Part shown: piece after piece, positions 11,471 to 22,129 of the stretch | Position numbering within the stretch: position 1 is the stretch's first letter | How the letters are laid out: each line of letters opens with the position of its first letter | Source of the DNA: Aphrocallistes beatrix | Lineage: Eukaryota > Porifera > Hexactinellida > Sceptrulophora > Aphrocallistidae | DNA length: 64,000 nucleotides | NCBI GenBank assembly: GCA_963281255.1 | Contig: OY725498.1 | Coordinates: 2,604,001-2,668,000, forward strand | Direction: 5' to 3' | Made by a program: the position numbers and the translations under genes | The notes under the pieces: generated by a model | Told to the model about the DNA's origin: nothing | Seen by the model: only the letters and a program-made list of their open reading frames with translations | The model's database searches: none

Positions 11471-11734
11471 TTAAAGGGGCTAAAACCATTTTGAGCTTCA
11501 TATAATTGAAAAAATATCAGATAAGTTAGAAAATAATTGATGAATTTGCCGCAAAACCAGGAATAACTTTCTGATTTTTAGTACGAGTGAGCTTTAGGTG
11601 CTCAGTTCTAGAATATTAAAATAAATACCGTCCAACAAGTACGATTAGATGGTAGACTGTTTTTCGAGGGCGTTATCCTTAATATTGACTCCCAAATAGA
11701 TACGATTTATACAATTTGTATGGAAATTATTATG

Positions 11735-11762
11735 GTGTACGAATACTTTTGGCAGGGCAGTG
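11735..11762 (-). repeat. Single end of a family F element
   Basis: GTACGAATACTTTTGG.AGGG.AGTGTA is the same terminal repeat as at both ends of element F (27779 and 30276). Only one end is seen here. Confidence 0.6.
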
Positions 11763-12360
11763 TATATATGGGTCATTCCATTTGGAATCGACCAGTGGTC
11801 ATACACCCATCTCTCATATTTCTATGAGATTTTCACCAAATAATAATTGTATTGTCTTTGGAAGGAACCCGTAATATCAATCTTCATTTCACACAGTTTT
11901 TGAGATACAGCCCCATTGGGATTTTGTATATTTTTAAGGATCGGACACATTTTTTTGCCGGCCCCTACATTAAAATTTTAATAACTCTTCGTTTATTTGA
12001 TTGATCTTTCTAATTTTTATCAAAGATATTAGGTACAATATCTCATTTAATATATATCAAAACTAAATACATCAACTTATTTATGTATGTGTTATTCCTT
12101 CCTAAATTTCGATGTCCTTTTGTCCTATTTTAAAATGTTTTAAAATTTTCGATGTCCTTTTGTCCTATTTAAAAATGTTTTAAAATTTTGTTTCTAGCTA
12201 TGTGAAAATTTATTCTACTGTAGGAATTTCTAGATTTGCGTTACTATAATAAATAGGTGGCTTTCGGACACTTATCACACTCAGCCCCTCCTCCCCCAAT
12301 ATGAAACATTGTTGTTTTCTCAATTTATATTTCTCTACTACATATGTGATTAGTAGTATA

Positions 12361-12953
12361 CAGGGTGATCCAAAAGTTCTGCAACAAATTTTGCTGAAGT
12401 TTTAGACTTACAAATGAGAATCTAACATTTGACATTTCGTTTTACTTGAGAATTATAAGGATTATTTCAATTATTTTACAATCCAATTGCCTGTATTTCT
12501 GATATATTTGCTAAGGTGGGTCATAAATGTTTGTGTGTTTAGAAAAAAGAGAAAAATCAAATGAAAAAATCTCAAATGCTTGGTACATCACTCTATTAAT
12601 ATACTTTAACAATTGTTGTTCTTATTGATGATTCCCGGTCAATAAACCAAAAGAAATAGTCATATATTAGTATTTTGAATTAATAACTGACTATAGGAAG
12701 ATATAAATATATTTAATAAGGAGAAAAAAGTTTTTTCGAACTTGACATTTTTAAGATCAGATTATTGGAGTCCCGGGTATATCTAATATTTCAAAAATTT
12801 GTATAAAAAATATTTTGCGCAATGAATAGTGTTCATTTCTAAACTAGAAGGTGGTAGATTCCATAGATGCAAACCGATTTAAAGTTAAACTAAATTATCT
12901 TAGTCAAATCAATGAAGTAGAATTTATAGTTGCAGAACTTTTGGATCACCTTG
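12361..12953. mobile_element. Mariner-type non-autonomous element, 593 bp
   Basis: Inverted ends CAGGGTGATCCAAAAGTTCT and its near complement ending CACCTTG, flanked by TA at 12359-12360 and 12954-12955. No transposase. A related terminal motif (GTTCTGCAACAAATTTTGCTG) occurs at 58198-58218. Confidence 0.8.
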
Positions 12954-12959
12954 TACATA

Positions 12960-13198
12960 CAGTAGATATTGGATATAGTGATAGTTAGGACGTCTCGAGA
13001 TGTCCCCACCAATTTCCTATACAAATTTTATTGGCAATAGTGATATTATTTATTGGATATAGTGATAATTAAAAAATGAATTATTGGATATGGTGATACT
13101 TATAGTGATGGTTGGATCGAAGTAGTCATTGGATATAGTGATAATTTGGCCAAAAATTCCGTGTCCCCGGCATTATCACTCTACATCCAATATCACTG
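12960..13198. mobile_element. Small TA-target element, 239 bp
   Basis: Ends CAGTAGATATTGGAT and ATCCAATATCACTG between TA dinucleotides. The interior repeats TTGGATATAGTGATA several times in direct orientation. Pogo-like by its CAGT ends and TA target. Confidence 0.65.
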
Positions 13199-13619
13199 TA
13201 ATTACTAATCTGGGAAAAATGTAAATTCATTTAAATATTTCTCTCATATCTACAAACTTGAGGATTGTCTCATTTTACACGGTCATTCGCGAGAGTATTT
13301 CATATGTAATTTAAACAGTTCAGTTGAATACATTATTATCGCTTAAATTATGGAGATGAAACCATTGTGTTGTCTTCAGTTGAGTGGATTTTAGATCTAG
13401 TTTCAGATGATTGATTTGATTTGTATTTACTCTAACTCCATAAAAAATGTGGTGTATTTATATATTTGTTGTGGTTTCGATCACTAAAATTCCATTTTTC
13501 CTGAAGGTAAGTTACGTTAATTTAACTATGAGTATACTAGTATATACTTACATATATAGTATATGCAAAACTGAATAAATGAATATTATTCATTTATTCA
13601 ATGCTATTTCGATTAACTT
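13199..13619. other. No gene assigned
   Basis: AT-rich sequence between a small element and the transposase-like gene. A good donor-site match (AAGGTAAGT) at about 13504 could end an upstream exon, but I see no coding sequence that proves it. Confidence 0.35.
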
Positions 13620-15950
13620 ATGGAACTAATTACTCGTTGTTCTGTTGGGAAATTACTTCAAGACAATTGCCATCAAACAAGATATACTAGGAAAAAGGGG
13701 TTAAAGAATGTTGTTGAACTGGAAACTGAATTACAGAATCTTCTGCAGGTGAGATTGAATCATATCTTTTCACCGGATGATACTATTTGTCTACATCATG
13801 AGCATACTTATATTTATAAATATTCTAATTGGTAGTTAAAATGTTGTGATCCTTGGCAGTTGCACAAGAAAACGGTAGCTTACAAATATCTTAGGACTAT
13901 AATTGAATTTGAAGCTGATACGTTTAATAACCTACTCAAATTATCTGGTGAGCTATCTGTCAAACCTGGTCAAAAGTTATGTTACGATTGTTTCAATGCA
14001 TGTAGTTCTTCTCAATCTTCAGTACTTTCTGAACTCTCTGAACTAAGTCAAGGCGAAGTTGATAAATCCTATCATGATGCTGAAGTGGACAAAGATATTT
14101 TAAATGCCGGATTAGTTAAGTTAGTATGTTCACCACTAAATTCTCGAAAAACTAACGATAAAAATAAACTTGAATATGGTAAGTGGAAAGTAATGCAAGT
14201 ACTGCAATCAGCAAATGAACAAACCCAAGCATCCTTGGATATTCCAGAGATGATACGTATTTACCTTCGGGTGGCCAACCAACCATGTTGCCAGAATTGT
14301 AAAGATTTGAATGAGATATTGAATGGAATTAAAGATAAGATACAAGTTTCATCAAAGCGATCAACCATTCGTCTCCTCACTCTAGTACCTTCCAGCTGGA
14401 CCATTGAAAAAACGAAAAGAGTATTCGAGGTAACTAGTTACATGGTTAAACAAGCACGAAAATTAAAAACTGAAAGTGGCTACCAACAATTCCCGGAAGA
14501 AGTATTGGTAACAACACCATCGAAATCGTACAAAAGTACTATGAAAATGATGAAATATCACGTTTTTACCCGGGAAAAAAGACTTTGTATCAATGAAAGT
14601 AGAAAATGCTCGCGTTCACAAGCAAAAACGGCTAATACTTATGAATCTAAACGAATTGTATACTGTTTTTAAGAAAGAACATCCAGGTATTACTATTGGC
14701 GTTTTAAAATTATGAACTTAGACCAAAGAATTGCATTACAGTGGGATCGCGTGGTTCACACTCAGTATGTGTGTGTAATATCCATCAAAATGTAAAGCTT
14801 ATGATTTCAGCTTTTCCCCTGACTGATAAAGTTACGTATCATAATCTACTTGAAGAACTGGTATGTAGTACTGAATCAGAGTTGTGCATGATCCATCGAT
14901 GTCAGTTCTGCCCTGGAACCTCTGCTTTGCAACGTTATATTGAAAGCAAACTTGAAAAGTCGATGCTTGAAAATGATAAAAGCGTGAAGTACAAACAATG
15001 GATTTCTATTGATCAAGTAACAATAGAAGAACAAATTGAGCCATCATCTGATTTTTTGGATATCTTAATTCAAGAAACAGATACATTAACACCACTATAT
15101 TACTAAAAATCAGTCTAACTACTTAAAACACCTGAAAGAAACCTTGAAACCTAATGAAGCAAAAATTATACTAGACTTTGCTGAGAATTATAGCAATGTC
15201 ATTCAGGATGAGATTCAAGGATATCACTGGAATAATTCTCAAGCTACGCTTAATCCATTTGTCGTTTACTCTCGGAAAGATGAAGGCCAACTCTGCAATA
15301 TGAACTTTAGGAAGATTTCAAATTAGAAGCAGAATGGCATTTCTTTGCCACCTCTCATGGCAAAAACGCCTGCGATGGGATTGGATTTACAGTGAAGAGA
15401 GAGGCAGGAAAAGCGAGCCTGAAACCTACAACAACTGGTTTCATTCTTACTCTTAAACAACTCTTTGAATGGTGCATAATCAATATAACAGGAATAATTG
15501 TCTTTTACATTTCTAAAGAAGCAGTTGAAAACAATGCAAGTAAATTGGAAAAAGATACAAAAATATCAAAAGAATTTCAGGAATTCGAAGTTATCATTGC
15601 TTCATTCCCAATTTTGACAAAACTTTAAAGATGAGGAGAATATCTGGCGATGACAATACAGATGAGGTTAATAGTATCTCACTTGCTACCTGTAGTTCCC
15701 ATCTTGATAAATTTACTCTTGGACAGTTTGTAGTGTGCAGCTATGATGTTGATCGCTGGATTGGAAATATTAAAGAGCTTTCCTACGAAGATGGAGACGC
15801 ATTACTTTCATTCATGCATCCAAAGGTACCTTCAAAGTATTTCCATTGGCCAGTGAGAGAGAATCTATGCTAGGTTCCAGCACAGAACACTATTGCAGCA
15901 ATAAATTCTCCATTGGTTAGCGAAACAGGAAGGGTGCACCGTTTATCTCC
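13620..15950 (+). pseudogene. Decayed transposon gene of the SHGK/CDGIG protein family
   Basis: Open stretches at 13620-13748, 13860-14550, 14741-15106, 15144-15326 and 15392-15628, then 15631-15873, read as parts of one protein in shifting frames. Recognisable blocks in order are a Cys-rich N-terminal part (GQKLCYDCFNAC at about 13966, QPCCQNC at about 14281), GSRGSHSVCVCNIHQNVKLM (14741), CPGTSALQRYIE (14917), EAEWHFFATSHGK and CDGIGFTVKRE (15329-15400). From memory these occur in a widespread family of uncharacterised, transposon-associated animal proteins. The stretch that should precede SHGK, which contains a conserved SDG motif, is deleted at about 15315. Frameshifts lie near 14550, 14715, 15110 and 15630. 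Probable transposase of element E, since it lies between its inverted ends. Function in DNA cutting is inferred. Confidence 0.6.
13749..13859 (+). other. Predicted 111-bp spliceosomal intron
   Basis: A GTGAGA donor at 13749 and a CTTGGCAG acceptor ending at 13859. Removing it joins the two open stretches in phase 0 (...NLLQ to LHKK...) and skips the stop codon at 13835. This makes the E gene a multi-exon gene. Confidence 0.6.
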
Positions 15951-15975
15951 CCCTGATGAAGTGTACAATATAATA

Positions 15976-16306
15976 CAGTACACCCTCGCTAATCCGAACA
16001 GCTCTGTTCCAATGTTCGAAAAATCGTTCGGATTAGTGAATTTGTTCCGATTAGTGAAATAACATTAATTCAATAGGGCATTAATTATAATAAATTTGTA
16101 TTGTTAGAATATTAAGGATATTATTTCGCTATTATAGCTTACTTAACGAGGTTTCACAATCTTGATGATAAATTTAAGTTTATAGACGTTTATTCAAATC
16201 ATAGAGGCGAATACAATTATATTTTGGGTGTTCGGATTTTAAGAATGAAGTGTTCGGATTAGCGAGGGTTCGGATTGGCGAGGTTCGGACTAGCGAGGGT
16301 GTACTG
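15976..16306. mobile_element. Pogo-like small element, 331 bp (CAGTACACCCTCG family)
   Basis: Inverted ends CAGTACACCCTCGCTAATCC / complement, TA on both sides. The same family, 332 bp long, interrupts the Ginger gene at 50668-50999 in the same orientation of ends. Confidence 0.8.
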
Positions 16307-16469
16307 TATAGTGAGTACACATTAGTTATATTTTGTGTACATTGTCTAACCACTAATTCTAATTAGGACCAGTAATTATAAAAATAGCAATGATATTCAT
16401 AATGTGAGGTTTAGCGATTTTTTTAGGATAATCAATCTCAACAAAGAATCTAATGAGTTTATATATATA

Positions 16470-16792
16470 CAGTAGAACGTCAGTTATCCGAACTTCAGTT
16501 ATCCGAACACTTCAGTTATCCGAACCCCTTGGTTGACCAAACTAAAATATAATAAATGTATAAATGATGCATCCCTGAATAGATAATTGAAATTATTACA
16601 CTGCCATCATTTTATATACAATTGATGATACCTACATAAGCTAATAAGTATTTTATCCATATTCATCATTATGACTACTAGTACTACTGACCAACTTTTC
16701 TATATAATTACATAGCAACTTCAGTTATCCGAACATTTCAGTTATCCGAACCCCCGCGGTCCCAACCCGTTCGGATAACTGACGTCCTACTG
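16470..16792. mobile_element. Pogo-like small element, 323 bp (CAGTAGAACGTCAG family)
   Basis: Ends CAGTAGAACGTCAGTTATCC and its near complement, TA target. The copy at 26155-26477 has the same length and nearly the same sequence, including repeated TTCAGTTATCCGAAC units. Confidence 0.85.
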
Positions 16793-17865
16793 TATATCCA
16801 AGATCAAACTAGGGGTTCATTTGGGTGGACGCCCATTTTTCAATTTTATGAATTCTATTAACGAGTCCTCCCAAATTTGCGGGTGCCCCCAGCCAATTTT
16901 AAAATTTATAAAATTGGGAAAATACAATTTAGTACCATAGTAAAGTAGGCTGTACCAATTCAACACAAAAATAGATCCTAGAATAAAATGAGAGGAAGTT
17001 TGGAGGTTGCCCGTAATTTTTGTGTCCCACAATATAGGAATTCTAACTTTTAATGGGGCCCCCAAACAGAATAATTATGTATATGTATTACTAATCACAC
17101 AGTAGAGAAATATAAATTGAGACAACAACAATGTTTCATATGGGGAGGGGGAGCTGGGTGGGATAAGTGTCCGAAAGCCGCCTATTTGATACAGTAACGC
17201 AAATCTAGAAATTTCTACAGTAGAATAAATTTTCACACAGCTAGAAACAACAAATTTAAAAACATTTTAAAATAGGACATGACCATAATCGTATCGGATA
17301 GTTATAATTAAACCAGTAATCTCATTAAATGCTCAAAATTATAGATAAACTTTTTGAAGCAGTATTTCTTTGTATTAATCTGTAAACTAAGACGGGAAAA
17401 TTGTCAGATATACAGGACATATATAATGCTTTAAGGAAATGTAGGAGTGTTAAATGGAAACCATTTTGGACGTTGAGTTTTTAGTCCTTGAAGAATGACA
17501 TGAACTATTTTGGATTTCGAAATTTAGGAAGGAATAACACATACAGAAATAAATTGATGTATTTAGTGTTGATTTATATTAAATGAGATATTATACCTAA
17601 TATCTGAGATAAAAATTAGAAAGATCAATCAACTAAACGAAGAGTTATTAAAATTTTAAGGTAGAGGCCAGCAAAAATGTGTCCGATCCTTAAAATGTAC
17701 AAAATGCCAATGGGGCTGTATCTCAAAAACTGTGTGAAATGAAGACTGATACTACGGGTTCCTTCCAAAGACAATACAAATATTCTTTGGTGAAAATCTC
17801 ATAGAAATATGAGAGATGGGTGTATGACCACTGGTCGATTCCAAATGGAATGACCCATATATATA

Positions 17866-18917
17866 CAAGCGCGCTTCGCTTGCTTGCGTTGTGCTGCTGG
17901 CGGACACTTTGTGTCCGCCGGAGGCGCACTTTGGGCGCCTGGGGTCACATTGATTAATTATATGGAAAATAACTTCTCTAAATACATCTGTCCTACTATT
18001 ATAATCGATATTACACGAAAAATCACCAAGTTTTTCAATTTTTAAAATTTTGATAAGTAATGATGACGTCATAACAAAGTGATAAGTCAACATTTTTTAT
18101 GATTGTTACATCATATGTGAGGTATGTTAGTATACAGATTCTATTAAAATTTCAGCTTTCTATCTCTTATAATGGTTGAGTTATGCTCGAATAACTGTAT
18201 TGCTTAACTTTTAAAAATGTGACAATGAAGTCATAATTCCATGATGAGTCAACATTTTGCTCTGAGCTCAGAACTTAGTGGAGGCATAGCCAAATGACTC
18301 TCACATGCCATAAATCAGCTTTCTGCGCCCGTCAGTTTCTTCAATCAATTCGTTACAGAGATATATATCCTTACTATTAAAACTCGAATAAAGTGTATAC
18401 GTATATATATATATCTGTAACGAATTGATTGAAGAAACTGCCATGCGTAGAAAGCTGATTTTTGGCATGTGAGTCTTTTGGCTATGGCTCCTGTAATTTC
18501 TGAGTTCAGAGCAAAATGTGGCCTCATCATGGAATTATGACGTCATTGTCACATTTTTAAAAGTTAAGCAATACAGTTATTCGAGCATAACTCAGCCATT
18601 ATAGGAGATAGAAGGCTGAAATTTTAATAGAATCTGTATACTAACATACCTCACATATGATGCAACTATCAAAAAATGATTACTCATCAAAATTTTCAAA
18701 ATTGATAAATTTGCCGATTTTTCGTGCGATACCAATTATACAGTAGGATAGACGTATTTAGAGTTGTTGTTTCCCTTATATTCAATCAATGTGACCCAGG
18801 CGCTCAAAGGGCGCCTCTTGCAGGCACAAAGTGTCCGCCAGCCGCGCATAGAAAGCAAGCGAAGCACGCTTGTATATATATATATATACACATTAATCGA
18901 GTTTTAATAGTAAGGAT
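17866..18917 (-). mobile_element. Helitron-like element D3, split by D4
   Basis: Minus-strand D copy: CAAGCGCGCTTCGC at 17866 is the 3' end, and the 5' end complement TTTTAATAGTAAGGA stops at 18917. D4 occupies 18368-18872 inside its TA tract. A 113-codon frame (17752-18093) crosses the element boundary and is not a gene. Confidence 0.75.
18368..18872 (+). mobile_element. Helitron-like element D4, nested in D3
   Basis: TCCTTACTATTAAAACTCGA at 18368 to GCACGCTTG at 18872. The preceding base is A and the following is T, and both flanks are D3's own TA tract, so this is a self-insertion. Its 3' hairpin has decayed on one side (CAGGCACAAAGTGTCCGCC). Confidence 0.75.
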
Positions 18918-19280
18918 AAAGTAGATACATTGCATTAATTATATTCGACATGGTCGGGTTAGTTATTACTATCTTAATGCATAGCATTTTTTACATAAGG
19001 CAATGGCACTCACTTTTTTTTTTGACCAGGGATTGCTTAGTATATTCAAATTACATTAATCCTTTATATGTTATATGTGAACAATAATGAATTTTAGGTG
19101 ACCCCACTCACAAATATGACCATTAATTGTCAAGACATATTTGATCTTTGTAATTATTTTTATTCTGGAGAAAACAAATATGACATAATATAAATATTAA
19201 GCTCACAAATACAAAATATACATTGGATTTCGAGAAGTACTAATGAGATGGATTTCTACTTTTTGATGGCAGACTATGGC

Positions 19281-19695
19281 TTGATTTTGCTTGAGAGTTA
19301 TACTTGACTTAGCTTAGCTTGAGAGACAGACTTGGCTTAGCTTGAGACAGATTGACTTAGCTTGAAAATAGACTTGACTGAGCATGAGAATAGACTTGAT
19401 TTAGCTTGAGATAGGCTCGATTTAGCTTGAGAGATATACTTGACTTAGCTTAGCTTGAGAGACAGACTTGACTTAGCTTAGCTTGAGAGACAGACTTGAC
19501 TTAGCTTGAGACAGATTGACTTAGCTTGAGAATAGACTTGACTGAGTATGAGAATAGACTTGACTGAGCATGAGAGATAGACTTGACTTAGCTTGAGACA
19601 GACTTGACTTAGCTTGAGACAGACTGACTTAGCTTGAGACAGACTTGACTTAACTTGAAATTGACTTGGCTTCGCTTGAGAGACAGACTTGACCT
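19281..19695. repeat. Minisatellite, unit about 20-24 bp
   Basis: About 18 imperfect direct units of the type AGACTTGACTTAGCTTGAG, with variants (GAATAGACTTGACTGAGCATGA, GAGAGATATACTTG). The duplicate copy has only about one unit at 24122-24150. The 75-codon frame on the minus strand is a product of the repeat. Confidence 0.9.
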
Positions 19696-20138
19696 GAGCC
19701 GTCATAAGGGAACAATATAATTCTACGAGTCATAGGGAACAATCACGCACTCTGGCCTCCCAAATGGATATAGTCACATATTTCGGACCTTTACAGCATG
19801 ATGAAGTTGACTAAATAAACAAATAATATTATTAAATTAGTTCTTGAATTTACCAAGTTTAGTTTACTATTATCATGTTTCAATACTACGGTAGTGCATT
19901 ATATAGAGGTTTTAATTTTATTAGATAATGAACAGTTGAATACAGTGAAAAAAGCTTTGGTAGAATGTATCACCGTGACGTACTGCATGTGCAAAATGCC
20001 TCAAAGTATACAATGTTCTAATTCCATAGTAGCACATGCCAAATGAATAATATTAGTATGGGAAGAGCCAGAGTAAAGTTTTAAAATTTCTACTAAGGGT
20101 ACAGATACATCGTCGTTAAAATGACAATTCTTCAATAC

Positions 20139-20333
20139 CTAATTCACATTGAACATTTTCCAAACATCATTGATGAATTTCAAGAACTCAACAGTTTGGT
20201 TCTCACAATGTTTTTCCATGTTATAAGCTAACTGTTCGACAGAAGTTGACTCATAGGAAACCATAAGGGCCAAACTTATATTTTGCCTTTCCAAGCTGAT
20301 AGCCAGCAGGCTTTCGATGTTAATTTGGGGCAC
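20139..20333 (-). pseudogene. Fragment of a P-element-like (THAP-type) transposase, copy 1
   Basis: The 64-residue frame contains KVxLA-like RQNISLALMVSYESTS and VEFLKFINDVWKMFNVN. This pattern (a helix before repeated A/S residues, then an FI...LWDxLN-like block) recalls the central part of P-element/THAP9 transposases. It lacks start, catalytic residues and both ends. A paralogous, differently decayed fragment lies at 25835-26104 in the duplicate segment, so the decay began before or soon after duplication. Identification is from pattern memory only. Confidence 0.4.
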
Positions 20334-20829
20334 TTTTAAATAAATTGCATTTATCCAAATTAAATAAGTTTCTTATGCACATGTTTTTTGGAGTAACGAG
20401 GATTGCATTCACTAAATTGGGGGAAGGTAAACACTTTTTCGTAATCTTTTAAATCTAGTCAATTGTTTCTAACAAACTTAAGTATATACTTTACGCATTA
20501 TTCTAGAATAATTACATCAATTAAGTCTTAAGAAATCACTCACCCTTGGAATCTTGCTGTTTTTGGTAGACTTCACAGGTCATGGAATGGCTCGATACCA
20601 TTTTCACGAAGAGCACCATCTTTTTGTAAATTAAAAAAACTTCATGGAGTGTTCTACTCCTCTGTAATTGGAAGTAAGCCAGGCGCGACAAAAGACATCT
20701 CATCTAAATATTAATGAATGCAATTAGTGTTGTCAAATGAGGCATTATAAATGAGTAATAGAAATGAAATACAATAAAACAATATGTAAGTGTAATACAC
20801 TAGTGTTGTATGCGAAGTAAATATACATA

Positions 20830-21216
20830 GGGCATTCCAAAAGTACTCGTCCCAAATCTGTATTTCAAATGAGAGTGAAAATAGGATATTTTCAATTTGT
20901 CCATTGTATTCCTTAGGGGATCAGCTTCCAATTTATATATTGGTTTATTTTAAAAGGACAATTATTGTGGTTTCTATATTAGATTTTTATGCATCGGTTT
21001 AGGGTAGTGTCGAAAAGTTGGAATCTTCCCATTGAAAATGGCTTAAAACTAAATTTGGAGAATAAAAGTTGTGAAAATCGTAGAATAAGGTCATTAAAAG
21101 GTAAAATAATTAAGAACCAATGTGAAAAAGTAATCGGGAGGGGTTCAATAGTATTGCAGGTGTTGAAAAAATATCATGCCACTTTTAGTGGATTTTTGTC
21201 GGATTTTTTGTTTTTT
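20830..21216 (+). mobile_element. One arm of a GGGCATTCC TA-target element
   Basis: GGGCATTCCAAAAGTACTCG after TA, matching the left arm of 24325-25574 for about 380 bp (including GCATCGGTTTAGGGTAGTG). The right arm is missing; a Helitron 3' end follows directly. Confidence 0.7.
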
Positions 21217-21269
21217 GTCCGGCGGACACAATGTCCGCCAGCCCCCAAAGTACGCAAGCGAAGCGCTTG
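21217..21269 (+). mobile_element. Helitron-like family D, 3' end fragment
   Basis: GGCGGACACAATGTCCGCC (stem of 8 bp retained by a changed loop) followed by GCAAGCGAAGCGCTTG and TA. Confidence 0.7.
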
Positions 21270-22129
21270 TAGTATATAAATGATCAATAAATTGTTGATA
21301 CAGTAACCAGACAAAAATATTTGAATATTTCATTATTCCACATTCAAATAGTAAATTGGATCTTTCCATGAGGAGAATACAAATAAACATTAAGAGATAC
21401 TAAGAGTCTGATTTCAGATTCAGAATTTATGAATTCAAATTTGTCATCGTTGAGGTACCTAATAGACTGCCCATCCCATTATAAAATTTTCAACATTTAC
21501 CATCAGAGGTAATTCATGACCATCATGTATAGTGATTAAAACCGACATATGTAGCACAAAGTGGCACATCCTGAAAATTTGAAAACGTTACAAATATATA
21601 CAGTCGACTCTCGTTAATACGGACACGGATAAGGAGTACAATCGGATATGAAGTACAAGTTTTGATTCCCCAACCTAATCTATGGCAAAATATATACAAA
21701 CGAACTCCGGTTAACACGAACACGGATAAGACGAAATATCGGATAATAAGTACGATTTGTGGGTCCCCTTCAGTGCGTTTTCAATACTACATCGGTTAAT
21801 ACGAACACGGATAATACGAACAGGTGTGTGCCTACGAGCACTTTGAATATGCTACGTAGATAAAACACTATGATTTCCCGTTGTTTCCCGATTACATTGT
21901 TAATTATTATACTTGTCAAAACACTTCTTTATCTAGAATGCTTTCTATACTAAGAAACTAAAGAATGTTTACTCTAACTGATACTAAAATAGTACTAAGC
22001 TCGTGTCACCATTCGAATTCAACTGATCCTCTCAATTCAAGAAAACAAGTAACTAATTTGATGCCTTTTCTATGCCTAGTAGCCTAGTCCTGATTTTAGT
22101 TTCAGTAAGAGAAGAGCTACATCACTCCA
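21270..22129. other. No gene; contains a pogo-like end (21600-21850)
   Basis: CAGTCGACTCTCGTTAATAC at about 21601 resembles Tigger/pogo-type ends, and the motif GTTAATACGAACACGGATAA recurs three times to 21815. No matching right end was found, so this is a remnant. Confidence 0.5.

Larger units (their letters stand above)
7998..11678 (+). mobile_element. TTAA element family A, copy A5, with nested D2 and B copies
   Basis: Matches A2 (61298-63224) from its GCGTGGGCAGGTAGTGCAA block to the right end GGGCGTTATCC, followed by TTAA at 11679-11682. The first about 70 bp of the left end are missing where it abuts A4. It is interrupted by the Helitron-like D2 (8716-9293) and by B material (9490-11470). 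The reading frame at 8073-8309 recurs at 61481-61711 in A2; it is conserved as repeat sequence. Confidence 0.75.
11770..17856 (+). mobile_element. Transposon E, about 6.1 kb, with about 600-bp inverted ends
   Basis: The left end GGGTCATTCCATTTGG (11770 onward, similar to about 12358) recurs inverted at about 17090-17856. The ends lie in TATATA-rich sequence, so the target duplication cannot be fixed. Between the arms is a decayed gene (13620-15950) and four small TA-target elements. The left arm holds a direct duplication of about 50 bp (near 12105-12190) and the right arm has about 240 bp not seen in the left. The superfamily is not recognised. Confidence 0.65.
18985..20826. repeat. Duplicated segment, copy 1
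   Basis: Aligns with 23656-26828 in the same orientation over its whole length (for example CATAAGGCAATGGCA, CCCCACTCACAAATATGA, AAAAAAGCTTTGGTAGAATGT, CACCCTTGGAATCTTGC). Copy 1 lacks three insertions present in copy 2 but has an expanded minisatellite at 19281-19695. Confidence 0.8.

Noticed and set aside
18367..18917. Family D as a cut-and-paste element with inverted ends ATCCTTACTATT...
   Set aside because: The apparent inverted ends here come from D4 nested in D3; single copies have different 5' and 3' ends.
19281..19695. CRISPR-like array
   Set aside because: Units are contiguous, imperfect and without spacers, in an animal genome.
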